Shown: positions 27,231 through 37,012, numbered from the stretch's first letter. The stretch is DNA of 64,000 bases from an uncultured Drancourtella sp. (GCA_937880845.1 CALFLL010000072.1:85810-149809); one strand, 5' to 3'. Program-made: numbers and translations. Notes: generated by a model not told the origin, from the letters alone.

Positions 27231-28667
27231 ATGAGTAAACTTAAAAAAAATTTAGGATATCAGACAATATATCAAATATTAAATACATGTATTCCGTTAA
27301 TTACATCACCGTATTTAGCGAGAGTATTAGGAGCTGAAAAACAAGGCGTTTTTTCGTATACACAATCTATTGTTAATTATTTTACATTGTTTGCAATGCT
27401 GGGGGTTGTTAATTATGGAACAAGAACCATTGCAGATTGTGGAAGTGATAGAAAAAAAAGAAGCAAGACATTTTGGAATATATATATACTTCAATTATGT
27501 TGTACAATAGTTTCGATAAGTGTGTATATGTTTTATTTAACATGTATATGTTCTCAAAATATATATATAGCTTTTTTGCAAATTTTTTATTTATTGGGAT
27601 CTTTGGTTGATATTAACTGGCTATTTTTTGGGGTAGAGAAATTTAAAATAACTGTGTCAAGAAATATGGTTATTCGAATTTGCTCTGTAGTACTAATTTT
27701 AATGTTAGTAAGAAAGCCAAGTGATCTTTGGATATACACATTAATTATGGCTGGTAGTACATTTCTTAGCAATGCAATACTCTGGTTTTTTGCGTCAAAA
27801 GAGATAGACTTAAAGGCTATTAAAAATATTTCGCGGTTTGAAATTATCAGCCATATAAAACCTAATTTAGTTTTGTTTGTTCCATTGATGGCAATGTCAG
27901 TTTATCACATTATGGATAAAACAATGTTGGGATTATTAAGCACTTACAAACAAGTAGGCTATTACTATAATGCTGATAAAATTATTAATATTCCGATAGG
28001 TATATTAACAGGCGTTGGGACTGTTATGTTACCGAGAATGACTTCTTTAAACAAAGAAGGAAAATTAGAGGAAGCAAGAAAACTTTTTTTACTTTCTATT
28101 GAATTAATTATTGTAGTTGCTGTAGCAATGGCATGTGGAATTTCTGCAATTTCAAAAGAGTTTACACCGTTCTTTTTCGGGAAGGGTTATGATGAATGTA
28201 TCAGTTTAATTATTGCTCTATCCCCGGTTCTTGTAATAAAAGGTCTTTCGGAAATTGCTCGGATGCAATATTTAATACCAAATTATAAAGAAAAAATATT
28301 TATAGAGTCTGTATTTTGCGGTGCAGGTGTCAATTTTGTGATGAATTGGTTTTTAATATCAAGATTAGGAGCATTAGGAGCAGTTATTGGTACATTAGTG
28401 GCAGAATTGGTGAGTTGTGTTTGGCAATATATAAAAATGAATAAATATATTTCATGTTTAACTACAATTTTTAAGTCCATGATATATGTGGTGTTCGGAG
28501 TTATTATGTTTACAATTGTAAGAGTAGTGGCTCTGTGCTTTAATGGAGGAATTGTTGCTCTTTTCTTTGAAGTTTTGACAGGAATAATTACATATGCAGT
28601 AATCTGTTTAATTTATTGGAAGGTAACAAAAAATAAAATTGTGGGTTTGGTTATTAAGAAAAAATAA
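27231..28667 (+). CDS. wzx: Polysaccharide repeat-unit flippase, Wzx/MATE-like
   Basis: 478 residues with about twelve to fourteen membrane segments. The N-terminus (YQTIYQILNTCIPLITSPYLA, RVLGAEKQGVFSYTQSIVNY) is the polysaccharide biosynthesis protein (PST) signature. Exports undecaprenyl-linked repeats to the outer face for polymerisation. RBS AAAGGAAG upstream. Start and length normal. Confidence 0.92.
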   Translation: MSKLKKNLGYQTIYQILNTCIPLITSPYLARVLGAEKQGVFSYTQSIVNYFTLFAMLGVVNYGTRTIADCGSDRKKRSKTFWNIYILQLCCTIVSISVYMFYLTCICSQNIYIAFLQIFYLLGSLVDINWLFFGVEKFKITVSRNMVIRICSVVLILMLVRKPSDLWIYTLIMAGSTFLSNAILWFFASKEIDLKAIKNISRFEIISHIKPNLVLFVPLMAMSVYHIMDKTMLGLLSTYKQVGYYYNADKIINIPIGILTGVGTVMLPRMTSLNKEGKLEEARKLFLLSIELIIVVAVAMACGISAISKEFTPFFFGKGYDECISLIIALSPVLVIKGLSEIARMQYLIPNYKEKIFIESVFCGAGVNFVMNWFLISRLGALGAVIGTLVAELVSCVWQYIKMNKYISCLTTIFKSMIYVVFGVIMFTIVRVVALCFNGGIVALFFEVLTGIITYAVICLIYWKVTKNKIVGLVIKKK

Positions 28668-28691
28668 AATATAAAATAAAAGGAGAAAAAA

Positions 28692-29735
28692 ATGAGTTTA
28701 TTTAAAGGAAAAACATTAATGATAACTGGTGGAACTGGTTCATTTGGGAATGCAGTTTTGAATCGTTTTCTTAAAACGGATATTGGAGAAATTCGTATTT
28801 TTTCACGAGATGAAAAGAAGCAGGATGATATGCGACACGATTTTCAGGCGAGAATGCCGGAAGTAGCAGATAAAATCAAGTTTTATATTGGAGATGTTCG
28901 TGATTTACAGTCCGTAAGAGCAGCAATGCCAGGAGTAGATTACATCTTTCATGCAGCGGCTTTAAAGCAGGTGCCATCATGTGAGTTCTTTCCGATGGAG
29001 GCAGTTCGTACAAATGTTATAGGAACAGAGAATGTGCTTACAGCAGCGATTGAGGAAGGGGTAGAGTCTGTTATTTGCTTATCAACAGATAAAGCGGCTT
29101 ATCCAATTAATGCAATGGGAATTACAAAAGCAATTGAGGAAAAAGTTGCAGTTGCAAAATCCAGAATGTCTGGAAAAACAAAGATTTGTTGTACCCGTTA
29201 TGGAAATGTTATGTGCAGTCGTGGCTCAGTTATTCCACTTTGGATTGATCAGATCAAGCAGGGAAATCCGATTACTTTGACAGAACCATCTATGACACGT
29301 TTTATTATGAGCTTGGAGGAAGCTGTTGATCTTGTATTATTTGCATTCGAGCATGGCGAGAATGGAGATCTTCTGATTCAGAAAGCGCCAGCTTGTACAA
29401 TTCAGACACAGGCTGAAGCAGTGTGCGAGCTGTTTGGTGGCAAGAAAGAGGATATTAAGGTAATTGGTATTCGTCATGGAGAGAAGATGTATGAAACACT
29501 TCTTACAAATGAAGAATGTGCGAAAGCTGTTGATATGGGGAATTTCTATCGTGTTCCGGCAGATAACAGAGGCTTGAATTATGATAAATATTTCAAAGAC
29601 GGTGACGAAAAGAGAAATACTCTGACAGAGTTTAATTCTAATAACACTAAACGATTGAATTTGGAAGAAACAAAAGAGAAGATTGCTTCTTTGGAATATA
29701 TACAGAATGAATTAATGAAAATGAATGAAAAATAA
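28692..29735 (+). CDS. capE: UDP-GlcNAc 4,6-dehydratase/5-epimerase, CapE/FnlA type
   Basis: 347 residues, soluble SDR without the membrane part of CapD. Motifs: LMITGGTGSFGNAVL, IFSRDEKKQDDMRHDF, HAAALKQVPSCEFFPMEA, STDKAAYPINAMGITKAI, LTEPSMTRFIMSLEEAVDL and GIRHGEKMYETLL. CapE starts the route to UDP-N-acetyl-L-fucosamine. The two following genes match the remaining steps (epimerase CapG and reductase CapF), so the pathway call is strong. G+C rises again from here, which marks the end of the AT-rich core. Confidence 0.92.
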   Translation: MSLFKGKTLMITGGTGSFGNAVLNRFLKTDIGEIRIFSRDEKKQDDMRHDFQARMPEVADKIKFYIGDVRDLQSVRAAMPGVDYIFHAAALKQVPSCEFFPMEAVRTNVIGTENVLTAAIEEGVESVICLSTDKAAYPINAMGITKAIEEKVAVAKSRMSGKTKICCTRYGNVMCSRGSVIPLWIDQIKQGNPITLTEPSMTRFIMSLEEAVDLVLFAFEHGENGDLLIQKAPACTIQTQAEAVCELFGGKKEDIKVIGIRHGEKMYETLLTNEECAKAVDMGNFYRVPADNRGLNYDKYFKDGDEKRNTLTEFNSNNTKRLNLEETKEKIASLEYIQNELMKMNEK

Positions 29736-29761
29736 GATGATACATATAGAGGTATAGAAAA

Positions 29762-30940
29762 ATGTCTGATTATAAAGATATAAAGTGGAAAGAAAATGGA
29801 AAGTTAAAATTGTTAATTATTGTAGGAACAAGACCGGAAATTATCCGCTTGGCTGCTGTAATTAATAAAACCCGTAAGTACTTTGATGTGATTCTGGCAC
29901 ATACAGGACAGAATTATGATTATAACTTAAATGGTGTGTTTTTTAAGGACTTAAAGTTGGAAAATCCAGAAGTATATTTGAATGCTGTAGGAGCAGATCT
30001 TGGAGAAACATGTGGAAATATTATTGCACAGAGTTACAAATTGATGGCTGAGATTAAACCAGATGCAGTACTGGTTCTTGGAGATACTAATAGCTGTTTG
30101 TCGGTAATTGGTGCTAAAAGATTGCATATTCCGATTTTTCACATGGAGGCAGGTAATCGTTGTAAAGATGAGTGTTTGCCTGAAGAAACAAACAGACGTA
30201 TTGTAGATATTATTTCTGATGTGAACATGGCATATTCTGAACACGCACGCAGATATTTAGCGGATTGTGGTTTGCCAAAAGAGCGTACTTATGTAACTGG
30301 TTCGCCTATGGCAGAGGTATTGCATAATAATCTGGCAGAGATTGAAGCATCAGACATTCATAGCAGACTTGGCTTGGAAAAAGGAAAATATATTTTGCTG
30401 TCAGCACATCGAGAGGAAAACATTGATACAGAAAAGAATTTCTTATCTTTATTTAGTGCAATCAACAAGATGGCTGAGAAGTATGATATGCCAATTTTAT
30501 ATTCATGCCATCCAAGAAGCAAAAAGAGAATTGAATCCACTGGATTTAAACTTGATCCGAGAGTAATTCAGCATGAACCACTTGGGTTCCACGATTATAA
30601 CTGTCTGCAGATGAATGCGTTTGCAGTAGTGTCAGATTCTGGAACATTACCGGAAGAGAGCAGCTTTTTTACATCGGTTGGACATCCATTCCCGGCTGTA
30701 TGTATTCGTACATCAACAGAACGTCCGGAAGCGTTAGATAAAGCATGTTTTATTCTTTCAGGAATCGACGAAAAAGGATTGTTACAGTCTGTTGATACTG
30801 CAGTTGAAATGAACAGGGCTGGAGACTATGGTATACCGGTTCCTGATTATATTGAAGAAAATGTTAGTTCAAAAGTTGTAAAGATTATTCAGAGCTATAC
30901 AGGTGTTGTTAATAAAATGGTTTGGAGAAAAGAAGTGTAA
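29762..30940 (+). CDS. capG: UDP-HexNAc 2-epimerase, CapG/FnlC (WecB family)
   Basis: 392 residues. Non-hydrolysing UDP-sugar 2-epimerase: LIIVGTRPEIIRLAAVI, AHTGQNYDYNLNGVFF, VLGDTNSCLSVIGAKR, HMEAGNRCKDECLPEETNRR, SAHREENIDTEKN and VSDSGTLPEESSFF. Members of this subgroup convert the talosamine intermediate to UDP-L-FucNAc. The neighbouring CapE and CapF genes favour that role over UDP-ManNAc formation. Confidence 0.92.
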   Translation: MSDYKDIKWKENGKLKLLIIVGTRPEIIRLAAVINKTRKYFDVILAHTGQNYDYNLNGVFFKDLKLENPEVYLNAVGADLGETCGNIIAQSYKLMAEIKPDAVLVLGDTNSCLSVIGAKRLHIPIFHMEAGNRCKDECLPEETNRRIVDIISDVNMAYSEHARRYLADCGLPKERTYVTGSPMAEVLHNNLAEIEASDIHSRLGLEKGKYILLSAHREENIDTEKNFLSLFSAINKMAEKYDMPILYSCHPRSKKRIESTGFKLDPRVIQHEPLGFHDYNCLQMNAFAVVSDSGTLPEESSFFTSVGHPFPAVCIRTSTERPEALDKACFILSGIDEKGLLQSVDTAVEMNRAGDYGIPVPDYIEENVSSKVVKIIQSYTGVVNKMVWRKEV

Positions 30941-30990
30941 ATGGAGCGTTACACAGATTCTATAACAAATGGAATAAGGATGTGAGTTGT

Positions 30991-32187
30991 ATGAATATTT
31001 TAGTAACAGGTGCGAAAGGCATGGTAGGCACTGCCTTAGTAAATAATTTAAAAAATATCCGGGATAACAAAAATAGGACAAGACCGAATATCTCAGTAGA
31101 AGATATCTATGAGTATGATCTTGATTCAACGCCAGAAGAATTAGATCAGTATTGTCAGAAGGCTGAATTTGTATTTAATCTGGCGGGAGTAAATCGTCCT
31201 GAAAATCCGGAAGATTTTATGAAAGGGAATTTTGGATTTGCTTCTGATTTACTGAATACATTAAAGAAGTACAATAATAAAGCAACAATTATGCTTTCTT
31301 CATCAATACAGGCTACACTTGCAGGACGTTTTGGAAACTCAGAGTATGGACGTTCAAAAAAAGCAGGCGAGGAATTGTTTTTTGATTATGCAAATGAAAC
31401 AGGAGCTAAGGTTGCCGTATACCGTTTCCCTAATTTGATGGGACATTCCAGACCGAAATATAATTCTGCAGTATCAACTTTCTGTTGGGCGGTAGCAAAT
31501 GATGAAGAATTTACTGTAAATGATAGTAGCACAGAATTGGAATTGCTGTATATTGATGATTTAGTAGAAGGTATGTTTGATCTGATAGAAGGCAAGGAGA
31601 AGCACTGCGAATTTGATGGTGTGGAAACGGTTATAAAAGCTGATGGAAAATATTGTTGCGTTCCAGTAACACATAAAGTTACATTGGGTGAAATCGTGGA
31701 CTTATTGCAGCAATTTAAAGAACAGCCAACGACACTTATGATGCCAAAAATGCCAGAAGGTTCTTTCGCAAAGAAATTGTACAGCTTGTATTTAACATAT
31801 CTGCCAACAGAAAAATTCAAATATGCTTTAAAAATGAATGTGGACGATCGTGGAAGTTTTACAGAATTAGTGCATACTCAGGATTGTGGTCAGGTATCAA
31901 TTAATATTAGCAGACCGGGAATTACAAAAGGGCAGCATTGGCATAACTCCAAATGGGAACTTTTCATTGTTGTGGCAGGTCATGGATTGATTCAGGAACG
32001 CAATATTAATACAGGAGAAAAGGTGGAATTTGAAGTAAGCGGAGATAAAATTGAGGCTATACATATGATTCCAGGCTGGACACATAATATTATCAACTTG
32101 AGTGAAACAGAAAATCTTGTGACTGTTATGACATGTAATGAAATCTTTAATCCAGAAAGACCGGACACATTTTTTGAAGAAGTATAG
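30991..32187 (+). CDS. capF: UDP-sugar reductase with cupin domain, CapF/FnlB
   Basis: 398 residues from ATG 30991; the upstream extension to 30922 overlaps capG and has no family match. N-terminal SDR (NILVTGAKGMVGTALVNNL, FNLAGVNRPENPEDFMKGN, YGRSKKAGEELFFDY). The C-terminal cupin has the metal site region ITKGQHWHNSKWELFIVVAG. This SDR-cupin fusion is specific to CapF, which reduces and converts the 4-keto intermediate in UDP-L-FucNAc synthesis. Confidence 0.93.
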   Translation: MNILVTGAKGMVGTALVNNLKNIRDNKNRTRPNISVEDIYEYDLDSTPEELDQYCQKAEFVFNLAGVNRPENPEDFMKGNFGFASDLLNTLKKYNNKATIMLSSSIQATLAGRFGNSEYGRSKKAGEELFFDYANETGAKVAVYRFPNLMGHSRPKYNSAVSTFCWAVANDEEFTVNDSSTELELLYIDDLVEGMFDLIEGKEKHCEFDGVETVIKADGKYCCVPVTHKVTLGEIVDLLQQFKEQPTTLMMPKMPEGSFAKKLYSLYLTYLPTEKFKYALKMNVDDRGSFTELVHTQDCGQVSINISRPGITKGQHWHNSKWELFIVVAGHGLIQERNINTGEKVEFEVSGDKIEAIHMIPGWTHNIINLSETENLVTVMTCNEIFNPERPDTFFEEV

Positions 32188-32209
32188 TATTGGGGGAGGT
32201 AGAAGTAAA

Positions 32210-33448
32210 ATGAAAATAGCAGTAGCAGGAACAGGATATGTAGGACTTTCTATTGCCACATTATTATCTCAAAACCACGAGGTAATGGCAGTAGATATTA
32301 TTCCGGAAAAGGTAGAGAAGATTAATAAAAGGATCAGCCCGATTCAGGATGAGTATATTGAAAAATACTTAAAGGAAAAAGAATTAAATCTGACAGCTAC
32401 GTTAGATGCGGAGGCTGCATATAAGGATGCAGATTTCATAGTGATTGCTGCACCTACAAATTATGACAGCAAGAAAAATTTCTTTGATACTTCAGCAGTA
32501 GAAGCTGTGATTAAGCTGGTTATTGAATATAACCCAGATGCAATTATGGTAATTAAATCTACAATTCCGGTAGGGTATACCGCAAGTATTAGAGAAAAAT
32601 TCCACTGTGATAATATTATCTTCAGTCCGGAATTTTTACGAGAGTCAAAAGCATTATATGATAATCTGTACCCATCCAGAATTATTGTGGGAACAGATGT
32701 TGAAAATGCTAGACTTGTAAAAGCTGCGAACACGTTTGCTGGATTGTTACAGGAGGGTGCGATTAAAGAAAATATTGATACTTTGATAATGGGATTTACA
32801 GAAGCAGAAGCGGTAAAACTATTTGCTAATACATACTTGGCTCTCAGAGTTTCATATTTTAATGAGCTTGATACTTATGCAGAAATGAAGGGACTGAACA
32901 CACAGCAGATTATTAATGGGGTGTGCCTTGATCCTAGAATCGGTTCTCATTATAACAATCCGTCATTTGGTTATGGTGGATATTGCTTACCGAAAGACAC
33001 AAAGCAGCTTCTGGCAAATTATGCAGATGTTCCACAGAATATGATGTCTGCAATCGTTGAGTCTAATAGAACAAGGAAAGATTTCATAGCAGATCGTGTG
33101 TTACAGAAAGCTGGATATTATGCTTATGGAGATGAGAATACATATGATGCTTCTATGGAAAAAGAGGTTGTAATTGGTGTATACCGTCTTACTATGAAGT
33201 CAAATTCAGATAATTTCCGTCAGTCCTCTATACAGGGAGTTATGAAGAGAATCAAAGCTAAAGGGGCATCTGTGATTATTTATGAACCAACATTGGAAGA
33301 TGGAAGTACTTTCTTTGGAAGCAAGGTTGTGAATGATCTGGACAAATTTAAAGAACAGAGCCAGGCAATTATCGCAAATAGATATGATAGTTGTTTGGAT
33401 GATGTACAGGATAAAGTATATACAAGGGATATTTTTAAAAGAGATTAA
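32210..33448 (+). CDS. ugd: UDP-glucose/UDP-HexNAc 6-dehydrogenase
   Basis: 412 residues from ATG 32210 (GGGGAGG upstream). NAD-binding MKIAVAGTGYVGLSIATLL, KSTIPVGYT, SPEFLRESKALYDNLYPSRI, KLFANTYLALRVSYFNELD and the catalytic cysteine in FGYGGYCLPKDTKQLL. It oxidises C6 of a UDP-sugar to give a uronic acid. The short C-terminus and DNLYPSRIIVG resemble the Ugd of Gram-negative O-antigen loci; UDP-glucose is the default substrate but a HexNAc is not excluded. Confidence 0.9.
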   Translation: MKIAVAGTGYVGLSIATLLSQNHEVMAVDIIPEKVEKINKRISPIQDEYIEKYLKEKELNLTATLDAEAAYKDADFIVIAAPTNYDSKKNFFDTSAVEAVIKLVIEYNPDAIMVIKSTIPVGYTASIREKFHCDNIIFSPEFLRESKALYDNLYPSRIIVGTDVENARLVKAANTFAGLLQEGAIKENIDTLIMGFTEAEAVKLFANTYLALRVSYFNELDTYAEMKGLNTQQIINGVCLDPRIGSHYNNPSFGYGGYCLPKDTKQLLANYADVPQNMMSAIVESNRTRKDFIADRVLQKAGYYAYGDENTYDASMEKEVVIGVYRLTMKSNSDNFRQSSIQGVMKRIKAKGASVIIYEPTLEDGSTFFGSKVVNDLDKFKEQSQAIIANRYDSCLDDVQDKVYTRDIFKRD

Positions 33449-33509
33449 AAATGTAATAAGGGGAGAATATTAATAAAGATATTCTCAAATAAAGGAGAAT
33501 ACAGTTTTT

Positions 33510-35378
33510 ATGTGTGGAATAGTTGGTTTTACTGGAACACAGCAGGCAGCACCTATTTTATTAAATGGTCTGTCTAAATTAGAGTACCGAGGATACGATT
33601 CGGCTGGAATTGCTGTGCGAGATGGGGAGCGTCTGGCACAGGTAGTTAAAGCCAAGGGAAGATTAAGCAATCTGATTGAAAAAACAGATGAAGGAAAAGC
33701 ACTGATAGGAACATGCGGAATCGGACATACACGTTGGGCAACACATGGCGAGCCAAGCCAGATTAATGCACATCCGCATGTATCTGGAAATTGTACAAAA
33801 TCAGGTTCTGGAGAAGTAGAATCAGAAGTAGTTGGCGTACACAATGGTATTATCGAAAATTATACAGAACTTAAAGAAAAATTATTAAAGCATGGTTATA
33901 CTTTTTACAGTCAGACTGATACAGAGGTAGTAATCAAATTAGTGGACTATTATTATAAGAAGTATAATCTCGGACCGATTGATGCGATTGCTAAAACAAT
34001 GGTTCGTGTGCGTGGTTCTTATGCCCTGGAACTTATGTTCAAAGATTATCCGGGAGAAATTTGGGTAGCAAGAAAAGACAGTCCAATGATTATTGGGGTG
34101 ACAGACGGCGAAACCTATGTAGCTTCTGATGTTCCGGCAATTCTGAAATATACAAGAAATGTTTATTATATTGGTAATCTGGAATTTGCCCGATTGACGC
34201 CTGGAGAAGCTCATTTCTTTAATCTTGACGGAGATGAGATTGAAAAGCAGACAACAGAAATTAAGTGGGATGCTGAGGCTGCAGAAAAAGCGGGATTTGA
34301 ACATTTTATGATGAAAGAGATCCATGAACAGCCGAAAGCAGTTCAGGATACTTTGGGTTCTGTCATAAAAAATAATTGTATTGATTTATCATCAGTTGAG
34401 ATTACAGAAGAAGAAATTCAGAAATTTGAACAGATATATATTGTTGCATGTGGTTCAGCCTGGCATGTTGGAATGGCAGCGCAGTATGTGATCGAGGACT
34501 TAGTGGATGTTCCGGTTAGAGTGGAGCTGGCATCTGAATTTAGATACAGAAAAATGTCAATAAATAAAAATTCAGTGGTTATTGTCATCAGCCAGTCAGG
34601 GGAAACAGCAGATACTTTAGCAGCTTTGCGTTTGGCAAAGGAAAAAGGTATAACGACTCTGGCAATCGTAAATGTTGTTGGCAGCAGTATTGCTCGTGAG
34701 GCAGATAAAGTATTCTATACTCTTGCTGGCCCGGAAATATCAGTGGCAACGACAAAGGCTTACAGCGCACAACTTGTGGCAATGTATTGTCTTGCTGTTC
34801 AATTTGCCAGAGTTAGAAATACTATTACAGAAGAACAGTATGGCAATTACATTACTGAGTTATTGACAATTCCGGATAAGATTCAGAAAATCTTGCAGGA
34901 TAAAGAAAGACTTCAATGGTTTGCTGCGAAATATGCGAATGCTCATGATGTGTTCTTTGTGGGCAGAGGAATTGATTATGCGATTTCCCTGGAGGGTAGT
35001 TTAAAGCTGAAAGAAATTTCTTATATTCATTCTGAAGCATATGCAGCCGGGGAATTAAAGCATGGTACGATCAGTCTGATCGAGCCAGGAACATTAGTAA
35101 TTGGTGTATTGACACAGAGTGATCTTTACGAGAAAACCATCAGTAATATGCTTGAGTGTAAAAGTCGTGGTGCGTATTTGATGGGATTGACAACATATGG
35201 AAAATATGAGATTGAAGATCAGGTAAATTTTGCAGTTTATGTTCCGAAGATAGATGAACACTTCGTGGGAAGTCTGGCAGTTGTTCCATTGCAGTTAATG
35301 GGATATTATGTCAGCGTGGCTAAAGGGTTAGATGTAGACAAGCCTAGAAATCTGGCAAAAAGCGTTACTGTAGAATAG
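33510..35378 (+). CDS. glmS: Glutamine-fructose-6-phosphate aminotransferase
   Basis: 622 residues. The N-terminal glutaminase domain starts with Cys1 after Met (MCGIVGFTGTQQAAPILLNG) and has GIGHTRWATHGEPS and VHNGIIENY. Two SIS domains follow (VACGSAWHVGMAAQY, ISQSGETADTLAALRLAK, SEAYAAGELKHGTISLIE) and the C-terminus is DKPRNLAKSVTVE. It makes glucosamine-6-phosphate for UDP-GlcNAc, the precursor of most sugars in the locus. A glmS inside a capsule locus is probably a second copy. The 61-base gap upstream is too short for a glmS ribozyme. Confidence 0.96.
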   Translation: MCGIVGFTGTQQAAPILLNGLSKLEYRGYDSAGIAVRDGERLAQVVKAKGRLSNLIEKTDEGKALIGTCGIGHTRWATHGEPSQINAHPHVSGNCTKSGSGEVESEVVGVHNGIIENYTELKEKLLKHGYTFYSQTDTEVVIKLVDYYYKKYNLGPIDAIAKTMVRVRGSYALELMFKDYPGEIWVARKDSPMIIGVTDGETYVASDVPAILKYTRNVYYIGNLEFARLTPGEAHFFNLDGDEIEKQTTEIKWDAEAAEKAGFEHFMMKEIHEQPKAVQDTLGSVIKNNCIDLSSVEITEEEIQKFEQIYIVACGSAWHVGMAAQYVIEDLVDVPVRVELASEFRYRKMSINKNSVVIVISQSGETADTLAALRLAKEKGITTLAIVNVVGSSIAREADKVFYTLAGPEISVATTKAYSAQLVAMYCLAVQFARVRNTITEEQYGNYITELLTIPDKIQKILQDKERLQWFAAKYANAHDVFFVGRGIDYAISLEGSLKLKEISYIHSEAYAAGELKHGTISLIEPGTLVIGVLTQSDLYEKTISNMLECKSRGAYLMGLTTYGKYEIEDQVNFAVYVPKIDEHFVGSLAVVPLQLMGYYVSVAKGLDVDKPRNLAKSVTVE

Positions 35379-35455
35379 GAAATGAATACTCTGGTACTGG
35401 TGGGGCCAGAGTATCAGTATAACATGATTGGATTGACACGAAAAAAGGAGAAAAT

Positions 35456-35779
35456 ATGAAAGTATGGCTTAAAGCAGGTGTGATTATATTTTATGTTCTG
35501 GGATATTGTTTTTTGAGAAAACGTATGCGGAGGGATATAGTCAAATTATTTAAAGCATATATGCTATTAATAATTTTTTTGCTTTCGTTTTTGCCAGAAC
35601 CATTTATATTGAAGTATTTAGGAGTAACATTTCGAGCAGATACATTGGTGCTATGGATGGCAGGCATAGAGGCGGTGGATGCATGGGATGAATATAAAAG
35701 AGAGAAGAATAGAAATAAAAGCAATCATGGCAGTGGTGTAAAGAAAAATGGGAAGAGCAAAAAAGAAACCAGAGTATGA
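35456..35779 (+). CDS. Small membrane protein of unknown function
   Basis: 107 residues, ATG after AAAAAAGGAGAAAAT. Hydrophobic segments at about residues 5-21 and 32-52, then a hydrophobic region near 58-70 and a Lys/Asn-rich tail. No family recognised. It overlaps the next gene by 32 bases, so both are probably translated together. The 77 bases upstream contain a hairpin (ATACTCTGG / CCAGAGTAT, 35387-35415) without a T run, perhaps a processing or partial termination site after glmS. Confidence 0.7.
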   Translation: MKVWLKAGVIIFYVLGYCFLRKRMRRDIVKLFKAYMLLIIFLLSFLPEPFILKYLGVTFRADTLVLWMAGIEAVDAWDEYKREKNRNKSNHGSGVKKNGKSKKETRV

Positions 35780-36479
35780 TCAGAACAGAATAATGGAGCA
35801 GTTCCAGAATTGTATTGTAGAGGCATATACTTCGGGAGTGGCTGATGGATCAGGTATTTCGTTAAGGCAAGTATCAGAAGAGTTTGGCATTACATTGATG
35901 AAAACACGAAAAATATTGATTACTGCAGGTGTATATCATACTGAGAACAGTGAGCAGATTAACTCAATGCGAGAGCAGGGAATGAGTATTTCGGAAATAA
36001 TGAAGGCAACTGGTTTGAGTAAATCATCTGTACATTCCTATCTGCCATATACCAAAATGATCTATAATGTAGATGAAATTAGTCTTTACGCAGAGCGTTG
36101 TAGAATGTACAGAAAAAGAAAGCAAGCTGTTGAGCAATTACAGATATGTAAGGGAGTTTCCTTGGAATATGTGGAGAAGTATCTGTGGAATACGATTGAA
36201 ATTTTTTCCGGGTATTTCTTTACAACGGTAAAAGGATTACGATTTCGGTATGCCGTAAATGGAAATGAAATACAAATTAATCGAAAGAAAAAATCTATAA
36301 CGAGAAGTAGTGTGAAAGTTGCTCTTAAAGTGACATTAGAGAAGAACGGAAATATATGCGGACCGAAAAAATTAGGAGTATTCGGTGCCAGTTATTTGTA
36401 TTCAATGTTCTTGAGATTTGGATTGATTGATGCAGAGAGGAAAGGGAATGGATATTTACCAGATATGGACAACATATAA
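35748..36479 (+). CDS. Putative DNA-binding protein with two HTH segments
   Basis: 243 residues, family not recognised. Residues 38-62 (ISLRQVSEEFGITLMKTRKI) and 78-100 (MSISEIMKATGLSKSSVHSY) each look like a sigma-4/MerR-style helix-turn-helix. The second half contains a beta-rich segment (FFTTVKGLRFRYAVNGNEI) and SSVKVALK. A regulator role is likely from the HTH segments alone. It overlaps the preceding and following genes, making a three-gene unit with the membrane proteins. Confidence 0.72.
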   Translation: MGRAKKKPEYDQNRIMEQFQNCIVEAYTSGVADGSGISLRQVSEEFGITLMKTRKILITAGVYHTENSEQINSMREQGMSISEIMKATGLSKSSVHSYLPYTKMIYNVDEISLYAERCRMYRKRKQAVEQLQICKGVSLEYVEKYLWNTIEIFSGYFFTTVKGLRFRYAVNGNEIQINRKKKSITRSSVKVALKVTLEKNGNICGPKKLGVFGASYLYSMFLRFGLIDAERKGNGYLPDMDNI

Positions 36480-36981
36480 TAAGCAATGGTCAAAATATGA
36501 AATATTAGCTTCTATGGGAATATTGATACTGGTATGTATAGTGATGGCAGTGTGTGTACACAGAAAGAAGCTGAGTATAATTCAAGCAGTGGCAGTATTG
36601 GCGTTGGTGGTGTTCCTGGGAATTGTATTTGGATCAACTGTATTTACTAGGACAGGAACTATTCGTCAGTATGAATTAGTGCCATTCTGGTCATGGAGAG
36701 ATATTATCCGCTACCATGATTGGACGTTATTAAAAGAGAATTTGCTGAACTGCATATTGTTATTACCGGTAGGAGTTTTGCTTCCAGTAATCACAAAGCA
36801 TAAGATAAAGTGGTATCAGGCTCTGCTGGCAGGAATATTGATATCAGCAATAATAGAGTTTAGCCAGTTGATTTTTATGCGTGGTTTATTTGAATGGGAC
36901 GATATGATTCACAACGGACTGGGCTGTATGATTGGCTGCATGGTTACGAATTATATAAAGAATGTATGGAGAAAAAAATAA
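36448..36981 (+). CDS. VanZ-family membrane protein
   Basis: 177 residues from ATG 36448, which has AGAGGAAAGG just upstream; ATG/TTG choices further upstream overlap the HTH gene. Four to five membrane segments with VanZ hallmarks: QYELVPFWSWRDI, ENLLNCILLLPVGVLLP, SAIIEFSQLIFMRGLFEWDD and MIHNGLGCMIGCM. VanZ proteins bind glycopeptides in some strains, but most members have unknown roles in the envelope. Last + strand gene before a bidirectional terminator. Confidence 0.88.
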   Translation: MDIYQIWTTYNKQWSKYEILASMGILILVCIVMAVCVHRKKLSIIQAVAVLALVVFLGIVFGSTVFTRTGTIRQYELVPFWSWRDIIRYHDWTLLKENLLNCILLLPVGVLLPVITKHKIKWYQALLAGILISAIIEFSQLIFMRGLFEWDDMIHNGLGCMIGCMVTNYIKNVWRKK

Positions 36982-36982
36982 G

Positions 36983-37012
36983 TAAGTCCCGGTTGCTATT
37001 TGCCGGGACTTA
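36983..37012. terminator. Bidirectional terminator between convergent genes
   Basis: TAAGTCCCGG / CCGGGACTTA, 10-bp perfect stem between the VanZ gene (+) and the XRE regulator (-), whose stop codon lies inside it. A-rich and T-poor flanks make it imperfect as an intrinsic terminator. Confidence 0.75.

Noticed and set aside
33449..33509. Possible glmS ribozyme upstream of glmS
   Set aside because: Only 61 bases separate the genes and no ribozyme core-like sequence is present; the known ribozyme needs well over 100 bases.
35387..35415. Hairpin after glmS as intrinsic terminator
   Set aside because: The stem is good but it is not followed by a T run, so it is mentioned only as a possible processing site.
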